From Bretschneidera sinensis (taxonomy: Eukaryota > Streptophyta > Magnoliopsida > Brassicales > Akaniaceae): DNA of 64,000 nt. A model generated the notes under the pieces. That model had not been told where the DNA came from. It saw nothing but the letters and a program-made list of their open reading frames with translations, and ran no database searches. The position numbers and the translations under genes were made by a program. Of this stretch, positions 1 to 11,183 are shown one piece after another (positions within the stretch are counted from its first letter, which is position 1; each line of letters opens with the position of its first letter). The stretch spans positions 59,784,638 to 59,848,637 of the forward strand of contig CM043699.1 of the NCBI GenBank assembly GCA_023935145.1. Reading direction: 5' to 3'.

Positions 1-229
1 TTTTGATTCAAAAGCTATTGATCGTTGCATCTTATCCTATAGATTGTATAGATTGTGTGTTGAGCTCCAAATGAAGTTTATAAAACCTCATATAACGTTC
101 AAATATTGTTAAAACATCCTTAACTAAGGAAAGTCTTCCATGTTGTGGTATAAATTCTTTGGTCACAATTCTAAAGAGAGAGTGAAAATGGTGACAAAGG
201 AATACATTTGATCTACTTTCAACTAGACA

Positions 230-2525
230 CGTGTTGACTTGTTTGTGGATAAATTAACCAAGATAAAGAAAATTGTGCATCTTGTAAATTTGATCTTTTG
301 GAAGTCATCTATGCTTATTTTCAATAGACCTTTTCTAACTACATTGTGTAAGTGTAGACACTTTTATCGTTCATTGATGACCAATCTTGTGGTGGATACA
401 TGTTCTGAATTAAAGGAAAGTCTAATTTTTTTGACACATTCAAGATTTATGACTGATTTTGAGAAACAGTTAAGAAAATCATTAAGAATGATTGATTCTG
501 ATTCGTAAGGTGAGTATTTTAGCAAACATAAAGTTTCAAAACAACTCAAAAGTTTGTTTGTTGAATGCTTGAAGAATTGAGAAATAGTTATCTAAAAAAC
601 TATGTTAGGCAATCTGAACATAAGAGGTGTGGCCGAAAGCCGAAATCACACATTTAAGGTTTTGGAAGAAGCATGTCAAGACTAGATTATCTCTGAGTTG
701 AGTTCATTACTATGGTTCACTAAATCCTTAATAAAGTACTCGGTAAAGTTGTAATCTAAAGACCTTTTTGAATTATGGACTGGATAGAAACCTTAACATT
801 GACAGTCTCCATATTAAAGAAATATTTGCAAAAATACACCTATATATATTCCAGATAAAGGCAAGTTGGATTCAATGTTTTCTTGTTGTTTCTCAATAAG
901 GTACTCATGTCATTCTAAGACATAAGTTTCATAGTCTTACCTGAAAATAATAGAATTATGAAATTAAAAATAGCTAAGTTTTTGGTGTTGATCTAGCTGA
1001 AAAGGTACTTGTTCTCAGATCATTAAGGATAATGAGAATATTTAGATAGTTTATTTTCTCTACTTATAAAGATTAACATATTGGTTCATACACCTATGGT
1101 GTGACCTGTGGAGGGGTAAGAACTAGTTGCTCAACTAGTTTCTATTAAGACTACTCAACAACAAGATGCAATTATGTAGGGTACCAGCTTTGATCCATCA
1201 GTGAGAAAGGATCTCCCAATATTTTGATCAATATGATCTATTTAAATGAGAGTGATTATAATATTGGCTAAGTAGTGGATCACCCAGTGACTTGTCAGAA
1301 ATTGTTTTCTAGTTCTTAGTTAGATCTATCGTGAGAAGCGATGAGAGATAAGTTGTATTCAATGAGACTCAATGCTAGTTTTAAGGAGCCTGTGAAAGTT
1401 GAGCTTGTATAATTTTCTGATGATATAGTAACTTCATAAAGGTTCTTTGAGAACAAAATATGGATCAGTGAATATATGTCGAGGTTAGTGGGAGCAATTC
1501 TATTTTCTTTATCTTGAATGAGGATAAAATCCTACTTGTTGGTGATGTCTTTAGGACTGTTGCATGAAGTTAAGCAACTAATTTATAGGTATTCTAACAT
1601 TAAAGATCTTGAAAAGACATATTTTCTTCTTGGAATTGAAATCCATAAAGATAAACCTTGTTTCTTATCGAGACTCTTTCAAAGGGCATACGTTGAATGT
1701 GTTCTAGAAAGGTTCAATATGCAAGATTGCAAACTTGAGAATGTTTCAGTACCTAAATGTGACAAATTAAGCCCTACACAGTGTTCTTAAAGTGGTACTA
1801 AGAGAGAATCTATAAGGAATATGTCATATGCTATAGAAATTGGGAGCCTAAGTTTACATCCCTACATTTCTTTACAATTAGATTTTCTTAAGAGCCTAAA
1901 GGATCCAGATCATTGGGTGGCTGCTTAGAAAGTCATAAGGTCCAGGTCCTAGGATTTCAAACTGGTTTACAAAGTGTTCTAAAAAATATTTAAATGGTGG
2001 AGTATATGGATTCAAACTTTACCATTTGTCATGATAAAAGGAAGTTTTCGTCATATTATATGGTTATGGTGGCAGAAGATGCTAGTTTAAGAAAGTGTTA
2101 AGAAGACACTTGTTGCTTCTTCTATTATGTAAGCTAAGATTGTGGCATGCTTTGGGCTGCTATGCAAGTTATTTGATTAATGAATTTATTTGTCAAGTCA
2201 TTCATGGTCATCTTTATTGCTAGGCTCATATGGTTGTACTGTGATAATAGTTGTTCTCTAGGAATAATAAATGATATACTTATCAAAAAAAATAATTTAT
2301 CAAAAATGTATAATAAAGGATATTATAGGGTCCAAGCATATTAAGGTAAAGTTCTTGATAGTTAAGAAAATTAATAAAGTAGGGTGAAATTAAAGAAAAG
2401 AATAATATAATAGATAATTTGGTTGTTAATACTCTAATCAAGGGTATTTGCCCTAATACATTAAAGTGACATACTTAAAATATGGGCTTAAGGTATCTTT
2501 AGATATACTTGATTAGTGGGAGACA
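230..2525 (+). pseudogene. Cop0: relict Ty1/copia pol (integrase, RT, RNase H)
   Basis: Heavily decayed copia polyprotein, recognisable only by piecing frames together. About 480-510 reads like the integrase second-Asp block (SDS-stop-GEYF). About 601-655 reads LGNLNIRGVAESRNHTF, the usual 'NGVAERRNRTL' block with its Glu. About 765-790 reads ELWTG. The longest open piece, 1518-1790, holds the RT thumb segment (YFLLGIEIHKDK, then a YVECVLERFNMQDCK block). About 2040-2170 is the RNase H 'SWKS...LVASSTMEAE' block, and 2440-2475 the 'KGLPPKTFHEHV' tail. Stops and frameshifts occur throughout, and the YVDD motif near 1510 is degraded (NEDK). The 5' end lies outside the window. Dead element; the class is secure, the lineage is not assigned. 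Confidence 0.75.
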
Positions 2526-2526
2526 T

Positions 2527-3990
2527 TGCTTTTACTTTATCTGTTTACATTATTCTTTACATCTTTTGGTGATATATACAGGATATTATGTTAACAATGA
2601 TCATTGCATGCAAATTCAGTTATATACAATTTATCAGTCAATTTAGATATTACTGTTGTATTTAGAATATGGATACTTTATATGTTTGTATTTTCATATA
2701 CATATATTCGTTGAAAGTCTTAAGATTTGTGTGAATCTTAAGCAAAGGCTGAGGTATTTTGTTAATTGCATAAAGTGTATGTCTTATGGCACATAAAAAT
2801 AAGACATACGAGTTTTGTTGGAAAACCATAAAGATTTTTCTCTAGTGTACCTATGCTACTTAAAGAAGATAGAATTGAAAGTAACTAACAAAGGGACAAT
2901 ATATAAATAGATCATTTTATGGATGTTTTCTGTTTACTACACTACTATATTGGATCCATATCGATGGAGTTTATTGACTCTCGTGACCATGAAAGATTCG
3001 GTGTCGCTCAAAAGATGTAGTTATCACTGTGATTCGGTATTGAGGACTCTATTAGACCAGATTGACAGTTAGAATAGTCTCTAGACCAATGTTTTAAAAT
3101 GCATGCATAGAACTTACAGTTATCTTAGCCTAAAAATCATTTTTAAAGGATAAAATTTGTTTTCAAAATTATCCACAATTAATGTCGTCCAAGTGAGAGA
3201 ATTTTAGAATTATTGCATGTGTGATCTTATCGAGTTTTGTCTTAAAATGGGCTAAGTGTTGGTCTATCAAGTGAAACATAAAGAGAGTCCAATAGAAAAA
3301 AAAAATTATATTTATAGTGGACTTAATACACTAATGTGTCTAATATGAGCTAGTTAGTGTAGGCCATAGTAGACCTTTAGACTTTTGATGGACGGACCAT
3401 TGGATCATTATATAAAGTAAAGCTTGCCCCATTGTGAGCTAGTGTGTGTGCGCTAAAGGAGAACAAAGAAGGGAGTACATAATTTTTAACCAAGGGATTA
3501 TTCTATGGGTTTGATTAAAGATTTTGTTGTATCAATGCTAAAGATGGACCTAAAGGATCTAAAGTATGGTCTACTTTGGATTATTAGGTATTATTTATTC
3601 ATTTATGGGATTAAGGGCATTCATATTGAAATCCTGCAATCACAACTTCCCAAAAGCCTAAAAGGGCCGAGAAAGGATGAATCTAGATATCGCATCTCTC
3701 ACATCACTCATTGAGGATGATCTCTACATTGATTATGTTTCTCCATCAGTAAGTACAACATTGTGATAAATTGTTTTGTATATATGGAGTATTTTTTATA
3801 CGAGATTGGTTAACCGTATGACTGATTCTCTAACGAACATAACAGACAATCTCGCTACTTCAACCTTTGAATTTGCAAAGCTCTTTATATTTTTGTAAAT
3901 ATTTTGTGTTCAAGCTCTAATCCCATGTAAACTTTGCAATACAAATGTTATGTTAGTGTCAAATATCGATCCCTTCTTTCTTTTTCGCAA
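2527..3990 (+). repeat. Putative 3' LTR and flank of Cop0; right edge not resolved
   Basis: A purine-rich AGTGGGAGA (2516-2524) sits directly after the RNase H tail, as in many plant copia elements, and is followed by a TG. The sequence then carries no reading frame of note (3505-3714 is open but matches nothing I know). I infer a 3' LTR, but no second copy is in the window, so its end is a guess. Confidence 0.35.
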
Positions 3991-4872
3991 GTTTATGTTG
4001 CCGTTAGTTTAAATATGCTTTCAACGGGGAGTAGAAATCTGACTGCACAAACAACTATCATTTTCAGGTTATTATCAATTTTAATAAAATATATATAATC
4101 CTTTTCAGTGATGATTTTATTAAGGTCTTCATTTTTATTAAAATTAAAAACAAGTGTTTTGATGGCTTCATTTAATCTTGTTAATGCATTTTCCTCCTCG
4201 ATTTAATTTTCTTTTTGAATGGAAGCTTTACTTCTTTGACAAAGAGAAGGTTGACTTTTTTATATTGATAGGGTGTGAAATAAAAATACTCTTCTTATCG
4301 ATTTGGCTTAAATATTGCAAATTTTCCTCCTCAGTTTAGGGTTAAGTGGCACAATTCTCCACCAAAAAAAAAGCAATTTAACCACTACTTTAACAAAGTA
4401 GTGCAATCTCTACCATCAGCTTAATTCCATTTGATTTTTGTCAAAATCTCCCTCAGATGCAGTCCGTGTGACCTCTTTGGCTGGTTCGAGAAAGGTATCT
4501 TAGTGTATGCTATGTTTCATTATTAGGTTATCTAGAGATATCTTCATTCTTTATGTACTGTACTAAACTGTTGTTATTTATCGACTTTGATACTTGCATA
4601 TGATATTTGAGCATGAATTTGGGTTCCTGGAGGCTGAATTTTCGTTAAATCCTTTTGGGATGCTGTATGCTTTTTATTTCTTCCTTATATTTTACTCTAT
4701 TAACTTTTTGAAAGGTCGTTGGCAGTGTTGTGATGGTTTGACAATATACTAAAAGAATAGATATTATCTAATGCATATGCCTAATATATATAGGTTATCA
4801 ATGTTGCAAGCATGGGTTATTATATCCATTTACAAATAATAAAAGTTTGAAAAAAGATGCCTTATTGATAAA
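3991..4872. other. AT-rich intergenic DNA, no gene seen
   Basis: No coding signal, RNA gene or terminal repeat was recognised. A small hairpin (ACTACTTT...AAAGTAGT, about 4384-4405) is the only local structure noted. Confidence 0.5.
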
Positions 4873-5224
4873 TAAAGTTATTATCGTTGAACACCCTTGC
4901 ATGTAGCATTGTATTTTAATGTCCCCTTTACATTTTAAAAACAATCAATTTGCTCCTTATATTATAGACGTATCAAATAAACCCCTCTAGTGATAATTCA
5001 TGTGAAATTGATATCATAGTACACAAAAATCTTAACTATTAAATAGGGTAAAAAAAATTGTTAAAATTTTTGTGTGCGTTGGTATCAATTTTGCCAGAAT
5101 TATCACGAAAAGAGTTTATTGAACACATGCCTAACGTGTAAGGGGTAAATTGATCATTTTTAAAATGCAAAAGGGACATTAAAACACATAACAAAATTTA
5201 AGGATGTTTGATGATAATAAACCT
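4873..5224. mobile_element. Foldback MITE (near-palindromic, about 350 bp)
   Basis: The left arm (4873-5036) and the reverse complement of the right arm (5059-5224) align along their whole length. For example TTATTATCGTTGAACACCCTT pairs with TTATTATCATCAAACATCCTT, and TTTTAATGTCCC and ACACAAAAAT each occur in both arms in opposite orientation. Only about 22 bp (TATTAAATAGGG and an A-run) separate the arms. There is no coding capacity. This is the structure of a foldback miniature inverted-repeat element. The superfamily is not assigned because no clean target duplication was seen in the AT-rich flanks. Confidence 0.8.
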
Positions 5225-6185
5225 TATAAAGTATTGATTCAAGGATTTGCACTCCATCTGTTCGATGAATGATCTTAATTAAACGGTTTTCTTGGGTTAA
5301 GTTTTAATTTTTTTTCATATGTGCATGACTTACTATGTTATTTACATTAATAATAGATTTATTTTCCTTTAAAAAAAAAGAATGATCCCATTGTTTTACA
5401 TTATGGAATATTTAGTAATGAACAAAACTAAGGTCACACCATCTCTTTTTTCTTTTTGAAAGAAAAAAGTAACATAACAATTTGTGGGTGACACATTGCT
5501 GGAGAAGTAAAAAAAATCTTGTTTCAAGCCTTAATCAAGCCAATATATAAATATGCACTGTTTTAACTATTGGGGGAGGTAGTGTTATGGATCAAATACA
5601 TGACTTCCATCTCGATTCCTAATCTGAGTTGGACGAGAATTAAATGAACGAACAAGTCAATTGTTAGAAAGCAAATTGAGTAGTTGGTAAAGACATTTAA
5701 GTGATAAAACAGAAATACAATTGACCTTGCAATAAAACATAAATTCAATCCAAGAAGAATTGAAGAAAGATCTCACCAACTTGAACAGATGTTTCTGGTT
5801 GCAGAAGATCACTACATTGTATTGTTTCTTGTAAGGATAAATCAGTACTCTTTGTAATGCCAACTAAAACACCCTTAATCTTGAATCCACACCAAAAAAA
5901 TAATCAAATTCAATGATATTCATTAAAAGAGAGTAAAAATCAACAAAACGGTTGCACTAAGTGCAGGCTTGAAATGTGTTTCAGTAAAATGGTATAATAC
6001 TTGAAAAAAATATATCAAATTTAGGGCGAGATCTGTATAGATACTATATCACATTCAGAAGATACTTGGAACTCTTGGTTGCTATCATTTATATGTAGGC
6101 CTCATCTTTAAATATACAACATTACCTGAGCATATTCTTTAACCTACCAACCACATCAAAAGCATTTATCTTTCAAATCAGACTA
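5225..6185. other. Intergenic DNA; only a weak exon-like segment
   Basis: AT-rich sequence between the MITE and the 5' LTR of Chr1. No gene is recognised apart from the candidate exon at 5777-5873. It would have been contiguous with 17648 onward before Chr1 inserted. Confidence 0.5.
5777..5873 (-). other. Candidate host-gene exon (weak)
   Basis: On the minus strand an open frame reads GVLVGITKSTDLSLQETIQC and continues to SVQVG, where it meets a good donor (GTTG|GTGAGATC, intron starting at 5776). The acceptor side (GATTAAG) is poor. The codons look more protein-like than the surrounding AT-rich DNA, but there is no family I recognise and chance is a real alternative. If real, it belongs to a minus-strand gene into which Chr1 inserted. 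Confidence 0.2.
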
Positions 6186-6627
6186 TTACAACTTTAAAAT
6201 AAGTGAAAGAAGTGGAATAAGCAACTAAAGGAACAGAAGATACAAAGGCAGAAGATGAAGAGATAGAACAGACAATTGAAGAGGTTGGCAATAAGGGAAC
6301 AAGTCCGATAAGAGTGAAAAGAAGGCGTACCTGGTAAAGGACTTCCATTGCTATTAAATAAGCAAACACTAGTTTAAAGTTGTTGGACCAGAGCTACATA
6401 TAATTCTATTAGCATTCTGTTACAAAATAGTTAGTTAGTTAGTTAGTCCCTTGTTAGTAGTTAGTTAGACTTGTAACTACTCTCTAATGCAGTATATATA
6501 CGCTACATTCTTGTAAATGAGAAGAAGAAGAAAGTATAATCAATATTCTCAAATTTCTCTCAACCTCCTTCTCCTCTAAGGGTTTGTTCTTAACCTATCA
6601 TGAACATTTTTGATACAACTTGTATCA
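6186..6627 (+). repeat. Chr1 5' LTR
   Basis: About 442 bp, matching 17203-17647 along its length (shared blocks include GTTGTTGGACCAGAGCTACA-type text, the TTAGTTAG run and TCTCTCAACCTCCTTCT). It ends in TGTATCA, and the opening TG is mutated. A TATA box, TATATATA, lies at 6493-6500 and a (TTAG)n run at about 6431-6448. Confidence 0.85.
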
Positions 6628-6735
6628 TTTTGATGCTTTCATTGTTACTCTCCATTACAAAATTTGGTCCATCTCACTATCAATTTATCCTTTAATTCCT
6701 TTCAATTTTCCTATTGTTCTAATCAAATTCTAATC

Positions 6736-6856
6736 ATGGATACTTTAACAAGATCTAAAGATCTTATAGACAATATAGTTGCACTGATCCAGAGTCTCAA
6801 AGGGAATTAAGAGAAGAATTAATGGGTCACATGTACATAGCTTACACCCATGATCA
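6736..6856 (+). pseudogene. Chr1 gag, N-terminal fragment
   Basis: The frame opens MDTLTRSKDLIDNIVALIQS and then meets a stop within about 30 codons. It is cut by the CopD1 insertion at 6857 and gag resumes at 12134. Assignment rests on position between the 5' LTR and the recognisable gag half beyond CopD1. Confidence 0.55.
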
Positions 6857-6861
6857 ACTTA

Positions 6862-7837
6862 TGTTGGAAATCACCTTAACAAGATGCCCAGGTGGTGATC
6901 TTCCAAACACCCAAGTCTTGAATGACTTGTAGAAATAATTTCAGCAATCGAACACAAGAACAGAAAATCAAAGAAAGAAAGAAGACAAGTAATTTGTTGT
7001 CAAGGTTCAAAAATGTGCCTACGTCCCCATGAGTTCCTCCGAACTCTCTGCACTATCTCAATGGTTCTTACAAAGTTACAGCAATCCCCTTCAAGAATCC
7101 AAGTTCTTGAAGAAACAAGAAAAGAAGGAAGAAGATGAGAACTTCAACAATGTTCTCTAATCTAATCTAGACTTTCTCTATCTTATTACAACCAGCCTCA
7201 CTATAAGAGTCCCTCTTGTGTTTATATCTCTCTAAACAATTCTCTCTTAGTGTTTACAATGATCTCACAATGTCACAAAACTCTCTTGTATGTGTGTTTT
7301 TGTATCTTGTATTATTCTTATGAAATGAGGCCTTGAGAACCCCTTTTATAGCCTCTTAATTCTTGGACATTCTTGTGAGTCATTATCCTCCCTTTGATCA
7401 TGTTCTTACTTTAATCTTAGCCCTTCATCACTCCCCAAGTGATGCTATACGTTTTGGTGTGGTGCACACATGATTGGAGAGGTCTTATGCATGCTAGATC
7501 ATGTGTGCAGCCATGTGCTGTGCGCTGCGGGGCTGAAATGGTGAGGTGTGGCACTGAGGCAGGGCTGGAAGGGAGGCTTGCTATGAGGCGCGGCGCTGGG
7601 TAGGGTGTGCTGCGCCCTGACCTGATGCTGCTGCCTCCTGATGCTGGTGCGCACACTTCCTACCTGTGGGCAGAAACTTCCACAGCAGTGTGCCTGACCT
7701 TCCCATGCTCCAAATTGAAGCACACATATGTGTGCAACCTTATAACTTGCTGAACTTTGATATCCCACAATTTTTTTGGACATTAACCAAACTTAGACCA
7801 TGTTTGGACTTGTTTGAAACTTAGATAAATAACAACA
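6862..7837 (-). repeat. CopD1 3' LTR
   Basis: 976 bp; the counterpart of 11184-12128 but about 31 bp longer, because a block near 7570-7605 is missing in the other copy. The sense-strand TATA box (TATAAAAGGG) is at 7341-7350. A GC-rich segment at 7500-7640 contrasts with the AT-rich surroundings. The flanking polypurine tract (sense AAAGGTAGAGAT) is at 7838-7849. Confidence 0.9.
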
Positions 7838-7920
7838 ATCTCTACCTTTGTCTAAGAGTTCAAAAAACCTGAACCATTGTGCAGAAAGCTTCAGGATCCA
7901 AACTCATCTGGAGTTACCAA

Positions 7921-8310
7921 TTAACCAACTCCAATCCTAAGAAGTCCAAGGCAATGATTGGACCTCCTTAGAGGTAGAACCTTGGTGCCTAAATCTGCAG
8001 GACTTTTCTTTGTGGTCTTCTTGTCAACATGAATGCTTCCTTTCGTACCATTTTCCAGAATGTAATGATACCGAACATCCATATGCTCCATCCCCTCATG
8101 GAACACCGGATACCTCCACAAGTGCCCCACACTTTGGCTATCCAAAGATACCACCACCTGCTCTTTTAGGACCTCCCACTTGTCCAACAACCCTTTGCAC
8201 CCCATAGCCTCCTTTATGGCTTCCATAGCTACTATGCATTCTGCCCCGGTTGTTATGAGTGCTACCATTGGCTGCCACTGAGCCTCCTTGTTCCTCAGCA
8301 ACCACTTCAT
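7921..8310 (-). pseudogene. CopD1 RNase H fragment
   Basis: An open frame of 129 codons starts inside the RNase H domain: WQPMVALITTGAECIVAMEA corresponds to the copia 'VALSTTEAEYIA' block, followed by a VVSLDSQSVGHL block and an HMDVRYHYI block. The N-terminal third of RNase H, with its first catalytic Asp, is missing relative to CopD2 (34399-35103). The tail KKSPADLGTKVLP is the usual C-terminus of this family. Confidence 0.8.
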
Positions 8311-8316
8311 CCTAAG

Positions 8317-8874
8317 CTAATGCTCTTTTCCGGGATTACTCACACATTTGCTGAAAACACCAATTGCCCGAGAAACACTAAACCTGTTTCTTTCCTTTTC
8401 CCGGATGGTTCTCATCCCAAGGATCTTTTTTGTAAAGCTGAGATCCTTCCTCTTGAACTCCTCACTGAGTTGAGATGTAAACCTTTCCATCCTCTTCCTG
8501 CTGTTCCAAACCAACAGCCCATTAATGACATAGATGAGGATACTCACCATCTTCTCCACCTTGTGTCCAGGTGAGAAAGTTCTTGTGAAATCTATGTCTT
8601 CTTTCCTTGTGAACCCATTCGCCACCAGCCTAGCCTTGTTCCGGACTTCATCTCTTGGAGGGCACCCTTCTTTGATCTTGTAAGTGCACTTACATTCCAC
8701 AACTTTCTGATTTCCTGGAATTTTTACCAATTCCCAGAAGTTGTTCTTCCTCAAAGAATCCATTTCTTCCTCCATAGCTAGCTTCCACTTTGGCGAATCC
8801 TTACATGCCATGGCATCCATGTAAGTTTCTTGTTCACACATCCCTCCTTCTGTCCAAGGAGTTGCTGCATCCAC
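8317..8874 (-). pseudogene. CopD1 reverse transcriptase, large internal deletion
   Basis: The open frame joins the RT N-terminus (WKLAMEEEMDSLRKNNFWEL, then a KARLVANGF block) directly to the segment around the catalytic loop (ILIYVINGLLV). The fingers and palm between 'FTRTFSP' and 'GHKVEKMV' are deleted. The YVDD motif reads YVIN, so both catalytic Asp residues are gone. CopD2 keeps YVDD at the matching place. Non-functional. Confidence 0.8.
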
Positions 8875-8987
8875 AAACTCATATCTTGAAGGTGGTCCAA
8901 CTAGCCTTCCTTCCCAGTCCTTGTGAGCTGGTAGTCGTTCCGACTCACTGCATCAACCTCTTCTAGTTCAGCCTCCTCATGAGCGTC

Positions 8988-9515
8988 CTAGGCTTGGCAT
9001 TCTTCAATAGGCTCTACCTGATCTGAACCCTCTTGCCATCCTTGCTCTACCTGAACTGAATTCTCCTTGATGCTATGCTCCACAAGAACCAAACTAGTTT
9101 GTTCACTAGCCCCTGTAGGGTTAGTTTTCTCCAAGTAGGGAAATAGCAATTTATTAAAAATAAAATCCCTACTTATTATGAGTTTAAATCCTTCTTTTTC
9201 TAAGGACCACAACCTGTACCCCTTAGCCCCTTCCCCATATCCTAGAAACACATATTTTCTAGATCCTGGGCTAAGCTTATCCTCCTTTTGGAGTGCATAC
9301 GCAGCACACCCAAAAGTCCTAAGGTTGTCCAACTCAGGGGGTTTTCCACTCCACAATTCTTCGGGAGTCTTATGGTATAAAATCCTAGAGGGTGATCTAT
9401 TAATCAAATATGCAGTTGTAGACACCGTTTCCTTAACTACTCTACTCATTTGAGTCTCAACCAGCCCTTTCCACACCACTAACTTATTCAATGCATCTGA
9501 TTTATTTTTCACCAA
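8988..9515 (-). pseudogene. CopD1 integrase C-terminal part
   Basis: Reads from KNKSDALNKLVVWKGLVETQ straight into STTAYLINRSPS. About 195 bp present in CopD2 (45932-46138 there), carrying the second Asp and the Glu of the integrase catalytic triad, are deleted. The rest (ELWSGKPPELDNLRTFGC, then a KYVFLGYGEGAKGYRLW block) is the standard copia integrase C-terminal region. Confidence 0.8.
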
Positions 9516-9521
9516 ATAAAC

Positions 9522-10243
9522 CTACACTTTTCTTGAATAATCATCAATTAAAGACAGAAAGTAAATGTTACCTCCCTGTGTTGGTGTCTTTGCTGGTCCC
9601 CAAAGGTCAGCATGAATATAGTCAAGAATGCCCTTATCCTTGGGCACTCTGGTGTTGAAGCTGACCCGTTGTTGCCTCTCAAGAACACAACACTCGCAGA
9701 AATCAAGTTCCTTTACTTTGTCACCACCAAGTAGGCTATCCTTGCTGAGAACTTGCAGGCCCTCTTCGCTCATATGTCCCAAGCGAGTGTGCCGAAGAGC
9801 TGCCTCATCCATCTCAGCCATTAAGCTTACTGCTTGATCCTTAATTTCCATGACTCCGATCATCTCATAGAGTCCATCGTTTCTTGCTGCCTTGATCACT
9901 ACCAAAGATCCCTTGGCTACCTTGATCTTTCCTCCCTCTATCTTACATGTATAGCCCATGGAATCCAGCTGCCCCAATGAGATCAAGTTCCTCTTCATAT
10001 CTGGAACATACCTCACATTTTCCAGCAGCCTTGTGACTCCATCAAACATCCTCAATTGGATGTCTCCAATCCCTCTCATTTAGCAAGAATTATCATTCCC
10101 CAAGAAGACTCTTCCCTCATTGATCTCCTTGAAATTATTGAACCATTCTTTGTGAGGGCACATATAGTAGGTGCACCCGGAATCAAGAATCCATTTTCTG
10201 CTGCCTTGCCTTCTGCTCACATTTGAGCACACAACAAGAACCT
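9522..10243 (-). pseudogene. CopD1 protease, GAG-pre-integrase and integrase N-terminus
   Basis: The copia protease signature WILDSGCTYYMCPHKEWF lies on the minus strand around 10160-10193 (D-S-G codons at 10176-10184). A stop at about 10081 precedes the open stretch that follows (185 codons). That stretch ends the protease (ENVRYVPDMKRNLISLGQLD), then carries the pre-integrase zinc region (RHTRLGHMSEEGL ... FCECCVLERQQRV) and the first integrase Asp (LDYIHADLWGPAKTPTQGG). A stop at 9522 separates it from the next piece. Confidence 0.8.
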
Positions 10244-10943
10244 CATCTTGCTATTCTCCCTTGGCAACCGAAGCCTCTTCATTGTTTTTATGGCTTCCTC
10301 CTCTATCCCTTGTCATCTTCTTGCAATCTTTCTTGACATGACCCTCCTTATGGCAGTAGTAGCAACACTTCCCTCCAAATCTTGGTTTGGAATGCATTCT
10401 CCCATGGCTTTCTCCTCTACCTCTATCCTGGTAGTAGCCATGGCTGCTGTTGTGCACTCTCCCATGGCTCTCTCCTCTACCTTTGTCCCGGTAGTAGCCA
10501 TGGATGCTGCCATACCGAGTTGCTAGCCTTCTTTTAAAGAACAGCCCTTTACCACTTGATGCACTCCTTTTCTTGGCATCAAGATTATCTTGCAACTCTT
10601 TATTAGGATCAAATTTTAAGAAAAAGATTCATTTATGAAGATACCTCTTATCCGGGAGAGTCGTGGTAGGAAACAACTTATCTAGTTTCTTCCATATGAT
10701 AGCTGGATCCTCCGAGTCTCCGCACTCCCTTGTGACACTATCCGACATGTGCAAGAAAATGGTGCTGTAAGCCATCTTCTTCATCTCGATCCGCTAGTCC
10801 TCCGTGACACTTGCTGGAAAAGCATCATCTTCTCCAATAGCCAAGTCCACTTTCTGTTGCATTAGAACCGCCTTGATCTTCCGCTTCCAATGGGTAAAGT
10901 CTCCCTTTCCATCAAACTTCTCCACACAGAAATTTGAAGCCAT
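10244..10943 (-). pseudogene. CopD1 gag with CCHC zinc knuckle, internally deleted
   Basis: The start at 10943 (MASNFCVEKFDGKGDF) fits the copia gag N-terminus. A W-to-stop change lies near 10795, and the middle of gag is deleted between 'LDKLFPT...' and the basic region. The nucleocapsid has one CCHC knuckle, CYYCHKEGHVKKDC. Just upstream of it lies a duplicated 60-bp unit (10391-10450 and 10451-10510) encoding HGYY-x-D-x-GRGESHGR twice, a small Gly/Arg-rich repeat that may extend RNA binding. Confidence 0.75.
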
Positions 10944-11170
10944 CTTTGCGGACAAGATCCCAGATTTGTGCACTAACCACAACTGCTTTCTTCAACCTCA
11001 AGAACACAAATCGAAGATGGATCTTTAACACCATTCTTGAATCAACCTTCAAGAACATGACCGGATCTTGATCTTTACACCGTTCTTGAATCACCCAAGA
11101 AGTTTGATCTTTGATTCTTGGAGTCTTGGCTCTGTACCTTCTACTTCTTGTTCCGACAACCAGCTGCTGA

Positions 11171-11181
11171 GCTCTGATACC
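11171..11181 (-). other. CopD1 primer binding site (initiator tRNA-Met type)
   Basis: The sense strand reads GGTATCAGAGC two bases inside the 5' LTR, the standard plant copia site complementary to initiator tRNA-Met. It fixes the element orientation as minus. Confidence 0.9.
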
Positions 11182-11183
11182 GC

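Noticed and set aside
5440..5470. Short inverted repeat CTTTTTTC/GAAAGAAAAAAG
   Set aside because: Low-complexity purine/pyrimidine runs; arms of about 10 bp with no element features.
7758..7775. ATCCCACAATT in the CopD1 LTR as a further USE
   Set aside because: It lies on the wrong strand for the CopD1 promoter, matches poorly at the 3' end and is far from the TATA box.
7417..7783. Open frames of 79 and 94 codons in the CopD1 LTR
   Set aside because: They lie in the GC-rich U3 segment where stops are rare by base composition; not conserved between the two LTRs because of an indel.
10248..10526. 92-codon plus-strand frame opposite the CopD1 gag
   Set aside because: Antisense shadow of the duplicated Gly/Arg-rich unit.
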